DNA of 64,000 bases from Treponema sp. UBA4377 (lineage in GTDB: Bacteria; Spirochaetota; Spirochaetia; Treponematales; Treponemataceae). The first letter of the stretch is position 1. Every line of letters begins with the position of its first letter. Below, piece by piece: positions 1 to 7,748 of this stretch. Made by a program: the position numbers and the translations under genes. The notes beneath the pieces were generated by a model. The model ran no database searches. It was given only the letters and a program-made list of their open reading frames with translations, and was not told the origin of the DNA. The stretch lies in assembly GCA_002391235.1 (NCBI GenBank), contig DGRX01000014.1, forward strand, positions 33,469 to 97,468. The letters are read 5' to 3'.

Positions 1-1
1 G

Positions 2-781
2 GAGGCCTTTGTGCGCGCAAACGTTTTGGGAACCTACACATTGCTTGACGTGGCAAAAAATCACTGGGGCTGCTCGCTCGACAATGCGCGCGACGACGTT
101 TTGTTCCACCACATATCGACAGACGAAGTTTACGGCTCGCTTGGCCCGACAGGCTACTTTACCGAAACGACGCTCTACGACCCCCGCAGCCCCTACTCGG
201 CTTCAAAGGCCTCCAGCGACCACTTGGTTTTCGCCTACCACCACACATTCGGCCTTCCGGTGACGCTTTCAAACTGCACCAACAACTACGGGCCATACCA
301 GTTCCCCGAAAAGCTGATTCCGCTTATGATCCTTAACATTTCGCAGGGAAAGAACCTTCCTGTCTACGGCGAAGGAAAGAACATCCGCGACTGGATTTAC
401 GTGGAGGACCACAACCGGGCGGTCTGGCTTATTTTGCAAAAAGGCAAGAACGGCCAAAAATACAACATCGGCGGCGAAAACGAATGGCAGAACGTCCAGC
501 TTTTGGACAAGCTTATAGAAATAGCGTCAGCCAAGCTTGGAAAGGATCCCGCCGCCGTCCGCCAAACGATTGTCCACGTAAAGGACCGCCCGGGCCACGA
601 CGCGCGCTACGCAATTGACTGCTCAAAAATAAAAAACGAGCTTGGCTGGAAGCGCGAAATGACCTTTGAGCAAGGCCTTGAAATGACCGTTGACTGGAAC
701 TTGAACAACACGGAATGGATAGCCCGCATTCAAAGCGGCGACTACAAAAACTGGGTGCAAAAAAACTACGCAAAGCGCTAA
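2..781 (+). CDS. rmlB: dTDP-glucose 4,6-dehydratase, 3' part (5' end outside window)
   Basis: The visible 259 residues match the C-terminal three quarters of RmlB, a cytosolic short-chain dehydrogenase that converts dTDP-glucose to dTDP-4-keto-6-deoxyglucose in the dTDP-rhamnose pathway. The frame is open at the window edge and already reads the conserved FVRANVLGTYTLLDV segment, so the NAD-binding glycine motif lies upstream. The family STDEVYGSL segment is present, and SPYSASKASSDHL carries the catalytic Tyr and Lys (YSASK). NCTNNYGPYQFPEKLIPL and the RDWIYVEDH motif follow. It ends 3 bases before the next gene, so the two are probably cotranscribed. Other rml genes must lie to the left, outside the window. 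Confidence 0.93.
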   Translation, partial: EAFVRANVLGTYTLLDVAKNHWGCSLDNARDDVLFHHISTDEVYGSLGPTGYFTETTLYDPRSPYSASKASSDHLVFAYHHTFGLPVTLSNCTNNYGPYQFPEKLIPLMILNISQGKNLPVYGEGKNIRDWIYVEDHNRAVWLILQKGKNGQKYNIGGENEWQNVQLLDKLIEIASAKLGKDPAAVRQTIVHVKDRPGHDARYAIDCSKIKNELGWKREMTFEQGLEMTVDWNLNNTEWIARIQSGDYKNWVQKNYAKR

Positions 782-784
782 TCC

Positions 785-2308
785 ATGAAAAAATTTTTTT
801 ATGCCCTCGCAGCCTGCCTTCTCGCCATCTTTCTGGCCAACAGCCTTTGGGCCCAGGCGTGGACAATCCGCTCCGTTGACTTTGACCCCAAAGGCGGAAC
901 AAAAGTTTCGGCCCTAAAGCGAAAGATAAAAATAGACGCTGAAAAAGTTTTTAAAAGCAAGGAAGAGCTTGACGCGTATGTCGTTTCGATAAAGCAAAAG
1001 CTTATAAACGAGCGCCTTTTTGACAGCGTCCAGCTTGACCTTGTTGAAACAGGCGAAACTTTTGAAGGGGCGTCCGTCGCAGCCCTAAAGGTCTCGACAG
1101 TTGACAGCCGCCACTTTTTGCTTTTGCCCTACCCAAAGTACGACTCAAACGAAGGCTTTGAATTCAAGGTAAAGCTTAAGGACGACAACTTTTTTGGCCT
1201 TATGAATCCGCTTTCTTCCGACGTCTTTGTCCAATGGGAGCAAAAGGAAAACAAGAGCGACGACTTTGTCGCGGGAGCGAGCCTTAAGTACCAGCTGCCC
1301 TTTGCGATGGGACCGATACAAGCCTCTTGGAACAATGACTTGTTCTTTAAATACGCCTTTATCCGCCAAGAGCCTGAATGGAATCTAAAGACCGGCTTTA
1401 CATTCATACTGCCTTTTAAAAACTTGGATCTCCGCCTTGACTTAACGCAAGGCTTTGTCCGCGACGCCGACTACAAGGTCTTTAACGACGAGCTTTATTG
1501 GACCGAGAACGCAAAATTCTCTGTTCCGATTGTCTTGGAGCGTTTTGAAAAAATCGGAAACCTTGTCTACATCCCGGCCGCGCAAATCGACTGCAAGTGG
1601 AACCTAAACGGAATCAACCCGCTTGACGAAGACTTGCTTTCTCCGCGCCTTATATTCTCGCACGGACTGGGCTTGGGCCAAGTAAACTGGATTGGAAATT
1701 TTAGGAAGGGCTTTTACGCAAGCGCGGAGCAAAGCGCGGCCTACAACTTTAAGGCCAACGAATTCCAGCCGGGCGTAAAGCTAACGGCTAACGTTTTTGC
1801 CGCATGGAAACGCCTTGGCCTAAATTCGCGCTTTTTGCTTTTTGCGGAAAGAAACACTTTCACCCGCTACGGCCATCTATTGCGCGGAATCTCCGACGAC
1901 CAATACCTTTCGGGCGTTCCGCATACGCCAAACGGCTACTCGGCAAAAGGCGCGGCCGCTATTGTCCTAAACATTGACTTTCCGATTAAAGTTTTTTCAA
2001 CTGATTGGGAAAAATGGGGCTTCAAGCGCCTTAAATCCTTTAATTTTGAAATTCAAGCCGTTCCCTTTGTGGACATAGCCCTTTCCGCAAACCGAGCCAC
2101 CGGCCGCGTCTTTGATCCCCGCGACGGCTTTTACTGCGCCGGCGTCGAGCTTTTGCTCTTTCCGCAAAAATGGAAGAGCGTTCAAATACGCGCGAGCGCG
2201 GGCTTTGACATAGGCCGCATTTTGCTAAAGGACTTTATCGACACCAGCTGGCGCGACGAAAAAGCAAGCAAAAAAGAGCTGACGATTGGAATCGGATTGT
2301 TTTACTAA
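785..2308 (+). CDS. Omp85/BamA-like outer-membrane beta-barrel protein
   Basis: A 507-residue protein with a clear signal peptide (MKKFFYALAACLLAIFLANSLWAQ). Residues about 25-110 look like one POTRA-type unit (WTIRSVDF, then an alternating pattern ending in ALKVSTVDS). The rest is amphipathic beta-strand sequence rich in aromatic residues and closes with a terminal aromatic (GIGLFY), typical of outer-membrane barrels. BamA itself has five POTRA units and about 800 residues, so this is a smaller Omp85-like or surface-antigen-like barrel. Function is not known; membrane insertion or transport is inferred. The start lies 3 bases after rmlB stops. It ends 3 bases from the convergent TPR gene, with no obvious terminator between. 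Confidence 0.75.
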   Translation: MKKFFYALAACLLAIFLANSLWAQAWTIRSVDFDPKGGTKVSALKRKIKIDAEKVFKSKEELDAYVVSIKQKLINERLFDSVQLDLVETGETFEGASVAALKVSTVDSRHFLLLPYPKYDSNEGFEFKVKLKDDNFFGLMNPLSSDVFVQWEQKENKSDDFVAGASLKYQLPFAMGPIQASWNNDLFFKYAFIRQEPEWNLKTGFTFILPFKNLDLRLDLTQGFVRDADYKVFNDELYWTENAKFSVPIVLERFEKIGNLVYIPAAQIDCKWNLNGINPLDEDLLSPRLIFSHGLGLGQVNWIGNFRKGFYASAEQSAAYNFKANEFQPGVKLTANVFAAWKRLGLNSRFLLFAERNTFTRYGHLLRGISDDQYLSGVPHTPNGYSAKGAAAIVLNIDFPIKVFSTDWEKWGFKRLKSFNFEIQAVPFVDIALSANRATGRVFDPRDGFYCAGVELLLFPQKWKSVQIRASAGFDIGRILLKDFIDTSWRDEKASKKELTIGIGLFY

Positions 2309-2311
2309 GCG

Positions 2312-3421
2312 CTATTCAGACAAATCTTGGCCTGCTTTTTTTGCCGCGGCCGCCCAATACGCGTCGGGGCAAGAAGAAGCCATTGTTTGATAGAGAGAAG
2401 TTCCAAAATTTATCCAGCCGTTTTCAACGGCAGCCGCGGCCATGTCGTAAAAGCCCTTCCAAATGCCGTTCTTGCTTGTCCAATCAAGAACGTCTTCGTA
2501 AAGGCCGCATTCATCAAAAAAGCCTTCAAGAGTCTTAAAGGAAAATTCCGGATTCCGGTCGCGCAAAATTTCGTTCATCCAAGTAAAGGCGCAAACAACG
2601 CCGTTGGCAGTCATAGCCCAAGAGTCGCGAAGCCTTTTTTGTTCTTTGTAAATTTTTCCAAGCTCAAAATATGCCTTTATGGAGTTGACCGCGGAATAAC
2701 GGTGCAGCATAAAAAAATAGTCCAAGATGTCTTTTCGTTTTAGTTGAACGGTTCTAACCATCGCGCGCTTGGAGGCGTCGTCCTTGTACAAGCCGTCGGC
2801 CGCCACAATCAAAAGAAGCGAGCCCTCGCGCTCTTTTTGGTCGCCGATCACTTTCGCCAAATCCGCGATTTCGTAAAGTATTTCGCGCTTTTGAGCGGGA
2901 ACGTCAAGAAGATCGCTTTGCTCGCGGGCGTTCTTTAGGTACTGCATCGCCATGTCGTACTCGCCTTCCAAACGGTAAATCTTGGCTTGCAAAAAATCGC
3001 ATTCTGGATATTCGTTAAGGCGCTTAAGGTAGTCGTACAATTTTGGAAGCGAGTTGTCAAAATAATCGGCCCCTTTTCTGTCAAGCCAAGAGTTTATAAT
3101 CTCCAGCGCTTCTGAATCTTGCCTGTCCTTTAATACAGGAATCAAGTCGGAGATAAAGGGGCCTCTTTTTTTCACTTCCGGCGAGCTCAAAGTGTTTTGC
3201 ATTACATAGCTGTTCCACTTAAGCTCTTTGCCTCGGGATTTACGCGCCTCTTCGCACAAGGCTATGGCCTCACCGTAATCCGAACATTCAAAAGCCACCT
3301 GGGCCCTTGCCAAAACGCGCCAGCTTTGCTCGCTGACTTTGGGCTTTACGGGATGCTGGGCGGACAAAATTCCGCCGAGTACAATAAAAATAAACGCTGC
3401 TATAAATGTCTTAGTTTTCAA
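2312..3421 (-). CDS. Exported TPR-like protein of unknown function
   Basis: A 369-residue protein starting at TTG. The start is set by a 4-base TTGA overlap with the ispG stop, implying translational coupling. Residues 1-21 form a signal peptide (MKTKTFIAAFIFIVLGGILSAQ), predicting a periplasmic protein. The rest is alpha-helical with TPR-like pairs (residues about 35-55, CSDYGEAIALCEEARKSR; 140-165, AKIYRLEGEYDMAMQYLKNA). It is the last gene of the V-ATPase-ispG transcription unit, but nothing in the sequence ties it to either function. I do not recognise a named family. Confidence 0.7.
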   Translation of the reverse strand: MKTKTFIAAFIFIVLGGILSAQHPVKPKVSEQSWRVLARAQVAFECSDYGEAIALCEEARKSRGKELKWNSYVMQNTLSSPEVKKRGPFISDLIPVLKDRQDSEALEIINSWLDRKGADYFDNSLPKLYDYLKRLNEYPECDFLQAKIYRLEGEYDMAMQYLKNAREQSDLLDVPAQKREILYEIADLAKVIGDQKEREGSLLLIVAADGLYKDDASKRAMVRTVQLKRKDILDYFFMLHRYSAVNSIKAYFELGKIYKEQKRLRDSWAMTANGVVCAFTWMNEILRDRNPEFSFKTLEGFFDECGLYEDVLDWTSKNGIWKGFYDMAAAAVENGWINFGTSLYQTMASSCPDAYWAAAAKKAGQDLSE

Positions 3422-4503
3422 AGCGAATTAAATTCCTCTTCAAAGGCATTATCGGCATCTTTTTCGTCAATTGTTCGGATTATTTTTCCTTTTTTAAATA
3501 TTATCGCCTTTCCGCCGGCTCCGGCAATGCCTAAATCGGCGTGTTTTCCCTCCCCGGGGCCGTTGACCGCGCAACCCATTATGGCCACGGTGACGTTTTT
3601 TCCGCTGGCCAAAAGGCGGCTCTGCCAGCGCTCGACAAAGGAATGGACGTCAAAGCCCTGCCTGCCGCATCTTGGGCAGGAAACGATTTGAACGCCGCCG
3701 CTTCTTTTTCCGCATTCGCGAAGGATTTCGCGGCCGGCTATGACTTCGTTTTTGGGAGTCGAAGAAAGGCTTACGCGGATTGTGTTTCCGATTCCTTGGC
3801 CAAGCAAGCGGCTAAAGGCCAGCGTTGACTTTACCACGCCGCCGATAAGGGGGCCGGCCTCGGTGACTCCAATGTGCAAGGGAATGTCAAACTTTTTGGC
3901 GAACTCTTCGTTGCATTCGACGGTCTCTTGGACGCTCGAAGCCTTCATGCTGACCACGACTTGGTCAAAGGACAATTCCCCAAAAACCTTGCATTCTTCC
4001 GCCGCCGCCAAGGCCAAGGCTTCCGCCCGTCCCAAAATTCCAGCCTCAACCCGCTCCCTCAATTCTTTAGGAAGGCTTCCGCTGTTGACTCCAATGCGAA
4101 TCGCCGCGCCCTTTTTTTTGCAGGCGTTCACTACGGCCTCGACGCGCTCGCGGCTTCCGATGTTGCCGGGATTTATGCGTATGGCCGCCACGTCTCCCTT
4201 AAGGCATTCCAAGGCCAGCCTGTAGTCAAAGTGGATGTCGGCCACAAGAGGAACTGATGTGTTGGCGGCGATTTTGCAAAGGCCAGAGGCGCTGGCCATG
4301 TCAGGAACGGCAAAGCGGATTATGTCGCAGCCAAGGCCTTGAAGCTCTTGGATCTCCGACAAAATCCGCTCTAACTTTGACGGATTGGAATCAAGGTCGT
4401 CGATTCCCTCTTTCCACATCGTTTGTATGGAAACAGGCTCCGCGCCTCCAATCCCAATTCTCTTGACTTTTCCAGAACCGCCTAAATAAACGGTTTTGGT
4501 CAT
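3418..4503 (-). CDS. ispG: 4-hydroxy-3-methylbut-2-en-1-yl diphosphate synthase (IspG/GcpE)
   Basis: A 361-residue IspG, the [4Fe-4S] enzyme that reduces MEcPP to HMBPP in the non-mevalonate isoprenoid pathway. A TIM-barrel domain (residues about 1-260, with VADIHFDYRLALE and RINPGNIG) precedes the ferredoxin-like domain. Cluster ligands are visible as C276 and C279 (SCPRCGR) and C311 (GCAVNGPGE), with E318 as the catalytic-type Glu. I start at ATG 4503, which overlaps the atpK stop in TAATG. A longer frame reaches 4554 but lies inside atpK and lacks family similarity. The compact length is the usual short bacterial form. Confidence 0.95.
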   Translation of the reverse strand: MTKTVYLGGSGKVKRIGIGGAEPVSIQTMWKEGIDDLDSNPSKLERILSEIQELQGLGCDIIRFAVPDMASASGLCKIAANTSVPLVADIHFDYRLALECLKGDVAAIRINPGNIGSRERVEAVVNACKKKGAAIRIGVNSGSLPKELRERVEAGILGRAEALALAAAEECKVFGELSFDQVVVSMKASSVQETVECNEEFAKKFDIPLHIGVTEAGPLIGGVVKSTLAFSRLLGQGIGNTIRVSLSSTPKNEVIAGREILRECGKRSGGVQIVSCPRCGRQGFDVHSFVERWQSRLLASGKNVTVAIMGCAVNGPGEGKHADLGIAGAGGKAIIFKKGKIIRTIDEKDADNAFEEEFNSL

Positions 4504-4940
4504 TAGCAGACGATCATTCCGAATACCATGCTGAACAAGGCGATGGTTTCGCAAAGACCTACTACCATGATGTAGTTGGTGAAGCCTTTTCCTGTTTCGC
4601 CAAGAGCGTCAGAACCAGCGGCGCCGGCCTTTCCCTGAGCGATGGCTGACATGCACATTGACAAGCCGCAGGCGAATCCCATGCCAAGCAAGAAGCACTG
4701 CTTTGAGATGTCGGCGCTGGCGGCCGAGGCCAACATTGTCTGCATCAACAAGAAGCCGTAGATTGTCTGCGTCAACGGAGCGCCGGCGAATACTACCAAA
4801 AGGAAGGGCGCGGGCTTGTTGTTCAAGTAGCAGCGCTTCCAAGAGCCGATGGCTCCCTGTCCGGCAATTCCGATTCCAATCGCGCTTCCCAAAGCGGCGA
4901 TACCCATAACAACACCGGCTCCAATCATACCCCAGTTCAT
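4503..4940 (-). CDS. atpK: V-type ATPase subunit K (membrane rotor ring)
   Basis: A 145-residue proteolipid with four hydrophobic segments (about 3-24, 45-68, 82-104, 122-144), i.e. a duplicated two-helix hairpin as in NtpK. The ring carries H+ or Na+ across the inner membrane. Glycine-rich helix packing (GIAALGSAIGIGIAGQGAIG) and a second-hairpin Glu in GLCETIALFSMV, the expected ion-binding carboxylate, are visible; the first hairpin has no such Glu. A good ribosome site (GGAG, about 6 bases) precedes ATG 4940. The 150-base leader before it contains tandem mini-hairpins (see separate entry), which may set the higher output needed for a multi-copy subunit. Confidence 0.93.
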   Translation of the reverse strand: MNWGMIGAGVVMGIAALGSAIGIGIAGQGAIGSWKRCYLNNKPAPFLLVVFAGAPLTQTIYGFLLMQTMLASAASADISKQCFLLGMGFACGLSMCMSAIAQGKAGAAGSDALGETGKGFTNYIMVVGLCETIALFSMVFGMIVC

Positions 4941-4953
4941 AATTTTCTCCTTA

Positions 4954-5033
4954 CCACTTTTGTGGTCGCCACATTTGTGGCCGCCGCTTTTCGCGGCCTT
5001 ATTATTCTATTTTTAGGCGGAACAAAATCCGCC
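4954..5033 (-). promoter_or_regulatory. Tandem mini-hairpins in the atpI-atpK leader
   Basis: Four small perfect inverted repeats lie in the 151-base space between atpI and atpK: CCAC-4-GTGG at 4954-4965, CCAC-4-GTGG at 4969-4980, CCGC-5-GCGG at 4984-4996 and GGCGGA-6-TCCGCC at 5016-5033. The last precedes the others in the transcript. None is followed by a T-run on the - strand, so they are not ordinary terminators. Their place just before the ribosome site of the rotor-ring gene suggests a processing or mRNA-stability role; that is inference. Confidence 0.5.
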
Positions 5034-5091
5034 CTTTGTCCATTCAATTAAGCCCGCGCCCGATTTTTGGTCAGGCCAGGCTTCCCGATTT

Positions 5092-7035
5092 TTATGAAGC
5101 GGATTCCGCGTCGGCGAAAGGCCGATACTTGGTTCCGCTCCAAGCCATTCCCAAGTGCTGGGAAAATTCCAAGGTGTTCAAGCGAACGCCGTGAACGATT
5201 ACCGAAAGCAAGTTCAGAATCATGTTCAAGCCGTGGCCGAATACCAAAAGAATCACGCCAAAAACCATCATCGTAAGCTTTCCGAACATCGGGCCCGCCA
5301 TCGCGTTCACCGTTCCGCTGATCGCGGCTCCGGCCAAGGCGACCGCCCACAAGCGAATGTACGAAACGATGTCCGAGAATACGTTGACGATTCCAAGGAA
5401 AACGCTGATTATGTTCTTTAGGCTTTCCAAGATGGACTTGCCCACGCTTCCCTCGTAGTTTGAGAAGATGAAGTTGAGCGCAAAGCCAAAGCCCAACAAG
5501 CCCAAACATGCGGTGGGGAAATAATGCGGCGCCATCCAGCCAAAGACGTTCACAGGATTGCCGTTGTCCATAAGCGGGAACACATAGTTCACGCCGTCGG
5601 CGACTACCATGCTGAGCACAACGTAGAAAGTTCCCCAAAGCTGCAAGAGCGAGCCAAAGTCGCCCAAGCATTTGAGGCTCTTTCTGTGAGCGATAGTGCA
5701 AGTGATGTGCGCCACGCTCAATTGCATCAAGGCAAGGACAAAGCAGAATACCTGCTGGTTTTTGTCGGCCAAACTCTTTGCCGCTTCCGGCGCCATTCCA
5801 AGCAAAACCAGCTTGGGCTGCGAGAAGAGGCGGCTTGAAATTTGAACCAAGACCGGCGGCAGTTTTTCCGCGGGGATTCCAAACCAAGAGCAAGTCAAAA
5901 CGCCCCAGGCCGCGGTACAAAGTCCCAAGAGAGTGACCAAAACCGGAAGGCTCTTCTTTCCTTTTTTTGCCTTTGCCAAAAGCAAAAGCCCCGCAAGCGC
6001 TATGATGGCGCCGTACCCTGTGTCCGCGAAAATCATCGCAAAGAAGACGCAGAAGAAAAGCAGGAACCAAGACGAAATGTCGTACTCGTGGTAGCCGGGC
6101 GTTACGTCCAAGAAGTCGGTCAACGGATAAATCAGGCTGACCAGCTTGTTGTTCTTAAGCTTTGTCGGAACGTTGTCCTCGTCGGAAGGATCGTCAACGG
6201 CCAAGGCCCAATGGTTTTTGGCGGCCTCCGCCTTGAGCGCTTCCAAGGAGTCGACGGGAACATAGCCGGTAAGCCAAGAAAGAGTCGCGCTCTTTTCCTC
6301 GGCCTCCTTTTCCATTCCCGAATAGACGTTCTCAAACTCAATGTCCTTTTCCAAAGACTTTTGGGCGGCCAAAATCGCCTTTAGGTAAACCGCGTTGGCG
6401 GCCAAGTCCTTTTCGATTTGGGCCGTCTCGGCCTCGTAAGCCTTTATGTCAGCCGCGATTTCTTCGGTTGACTTTTCGGGCATGACGACCTGATAGGCTT
6501 CGGGCGGAAGCCCCGCCGGACGCTCGGCTTCCGGGCTGTCCGAAAGAAGCAAAAAGCGCTTCCCGCTCTTTGACGAGTTTACAAGCAGGGCCTTGACGTC
6601 CTCGCCAATCAAGCGCCACTTGTCGTTCGGGACTTCGTACATTGAAAGATGCACGCCCTTTTCTGACAAATAGGCAAAGTCGGCGGGGTTTACTGTTCCC
6701 CAAGCGCTCAAGCGGTCAATCTCGGTGGCCGAGGCCGCGATCTTTTCCAAGAGGCTCTTTTTGCGCTCTGTAAGGTCAATGGCCAACTGGGCCTTTTTGA
6801 CCGCTTCTTCCTGCGAAAGTTCGGGAAACGCGGTCTTTTTGGGCAATTTAATCTCGCCCAAGTAGCCCGCGGCGCTTTGAAGCTTTGCGTAGTCGTTTTT
6901 AAGCGCGGCCAATTTTTCGCCCTTGCCTTCAACAGGCTCCAAGTGAACGAGGCCGGCCTTTCGCAAGGCCTTAAGAGCGCTTTCTTTTTCCCTGTCCAAA
7001 ATGACAAGGGAAACTTTTTTCATAGGCGCTATCAT
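5092..7035 (-). CDS. atpI: V-type ATPase subunit I (stator, a-subunit homologue)
   Basis: A 647-residue NtpI-type subunit. The N-terminal half (1-330) is a soluble, coiled-coil-rich stalk anchor (MIAPMKKVSLVILDREKESALKAL start, typical of the family). The C-terminal half has about seven to eight membrane helices beginning near SSWFLLFFCVFFAMIFADTGYGA. The SYIRLWAVALAGAAIS segment near residue 570 carries the conserved Arg of the ion half-channel. The start overlaps the atpD stop by 4 bases. A 340-residue frame in the same DNA (5048-6070) is a shadow of this gene. Confidence 0.93.
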   Translation of the reverse strand: MIAPMKKVSLVILDREKESALKALRKAGLVHLEPVEGKGEKLAALKNDYAKLQSAAGYLGEIKLPKKTAFPELSQEEAVKKAQLAIDLTERKKSLLEKIAASATEIDRLSAWGTVNPADFAYLSEKGVHLSMYEVPNDKWRLIGEDVKALLVNSSKSGKRFLLLSDSPEAERPAGLPPEAYQVVMPEKSTEEIAADIKAYEAETAQIEKDLAANAVYLKAILAAQKSLEKDIEFENVYSGMEKEAEEKSATLSWLTGYVPVDSLEALKAEAAKNHWALAVDDPSDEDNVPTKLKNNKLVSLIYPLTDFLDVTPGYHEYDISSWFLLFFCVFFAMIFADTGYGAIIALAGLLLLAKAKKGKKSLPVLVTLLGLCTAAWGVLTCSWFGIPAEKLPPVLVQISSRLFSQPKLVLLGMAPEAAKSLADKNQQVFCFVLALMQLSVAHITCTIAHRKSLKCLGDFGSLLQLWGTFYVVLSMVVADGVNYVFPLMDNGNPVNVFGWMAPHYFPTACLGLLGFGFALNFIFSNYEGSVGKSILESLKNIISVFLGIVNVFSDIVSYIRLWAVALAGAAISGTVNAMAGPMFGKLTMMVFGVILLVFGHGLNMILNLLSVIVHGVRLNTLEFSQHLGMAWSGTKYRPFADAESAS

Positions 7036-7646
7036 GCTGTCTCCTCCCCTGCCTTTTGCTGCAGTTTTTTCTTAGAAATCTTGGAGCGGACAACGGCCGC
7101 GACCTGCTCGTCTCCAAGATATACCGTAATCTTCTTTATGTTCGCCTTTGTTTCGGGAATCTTCACTTTTTCAAAAAGATTCACGCGCTGCGTGGTGACG
7201 CGCAGCTCTTGCGAAAGCAGGCGAACTTGTTCCTCTAGCGTGTCAGCCTCAAGGTCCAAGGAAAGCGCCTTTTCCATGCGGTCGGCGGCCAAATCAATCC
7301 ACAAGGGGGTTGAGTAAAGGTCGTAGTCGCCGCGCGAAAAGTCCGCTCCCTCGTAAACGGGAATCGTGACGCCGGCAATGTTGCCGGTTCCCTTCCTGAT
7401 GTTCTTTACAGAAACCATTCCGGGCTTGAAGGCGTCTTTTTCGCCAAACACGCTGATCCAAACTTCAAATTCCTTTTCAAGGTTTTTGCGTTGTTCGCGC
7501 ACTTCTTTGGCGCGCTCCTCTATGGAGCGGATTTCCGTTTGAAGCTGCTGCTTTTTGAGCGTCAACGTAGGAAGATAGCGCTTGTACATTTTAAGCGCGT
7601 CTTTCTGGGTCTTGAGTTCGTTCTTTGTCAGCTTAATCTTCGCCAT
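7032..7646 (-). CDS. atpD: V-type ATPase subunit D (central rotor shaft)
   Basis: A 204-residue coiled-coil protein matching NtpD, the asymmetric shaft that turns inside the A3B3 head. The diagnostic N-terminus is LTKNELKTQKDALKMYKRYLPTLTLKKQQL, with a second long helix near the C-terminus (ELRVTTQRVNLFEKVKIPE). ATG 7646 follows TATAGGA at about 6 bases. It is separated from atpB by 95 bases holding two hairpins and a candidate promoter, so the D-I-K part can be set separately from E-A-B. Confidence 0.93.
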   Translation of the reverse strand: MAKIKLTKNELKTQKDALKMYKRYLPTLTLKKQQLQTEIRSIEERAKEVREQRKNLEKEFEVWISVFGEKDAFKPGMVSVKNIRKGTGNIAGVTIPVYEGADFSRGDYDLYSTPLWIDLAADRMEKALSLDLEADTLEEQVRLLSQELRVTTQRVNLFEKVKIPETKANIKKITVYLGDEQVAAVVRSKISKKKLQQKAGEETA

Positions 7647-7670
7647 TAAAAATCCTATAAATTATAGCAA

Positions 7671-7715
7671 ACCTATGTCGCGATGTTTTGAGCGCGGTTT
7701 TGCCGCGGTCAAAAC
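7671..7715 (-). promoter_or_regulatory. Hairpin and candidate internal promoter before atpD
   Basis: On the - strand a hairpin GTTTTGA-CGCGG...CCGCG-TCAAAAC spans 7685-7715. It is followed by an extended -10 element, TGCTATAAT (TATAAT at 7671-7676). The -35 region is poor. A start near 7664 would give an 18-base leader with the atpD ribosome site. The perfect TATAAT with upstream TG supports a promoter; the match could still be chance in an AT-rich gap. Confidence 0.45.
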
Positions 7716-7720
7716 TCGTT

Positions 7721-7748
7721 AAATTAAAGGCCGCAAGGCCTTTAATTT
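7721..7748. terminator. Perfect 12-bp palindrome at the end of atpB (possible attenuator)
   Basis: AAATTAAAGGCC and GGCCTTTAATTT form a perfect 12-base-pair stem with a 4-base loop, overlapping the atpB stop codon. Read on the - strand the stem ends in TTTAATTT, resembling a weak intrinsic terminator. Partial termination here would reduce D-I-K transcription relative to A-B unless the downstream promoter compensates. Confidence 0.5.

Noticed and set aside
5048..6070. 340-residue - strand frame within atpI
   Set aside because: It overlaps atpI in another frame, lacks family motifs and has odd composition; a shadow of atpI.
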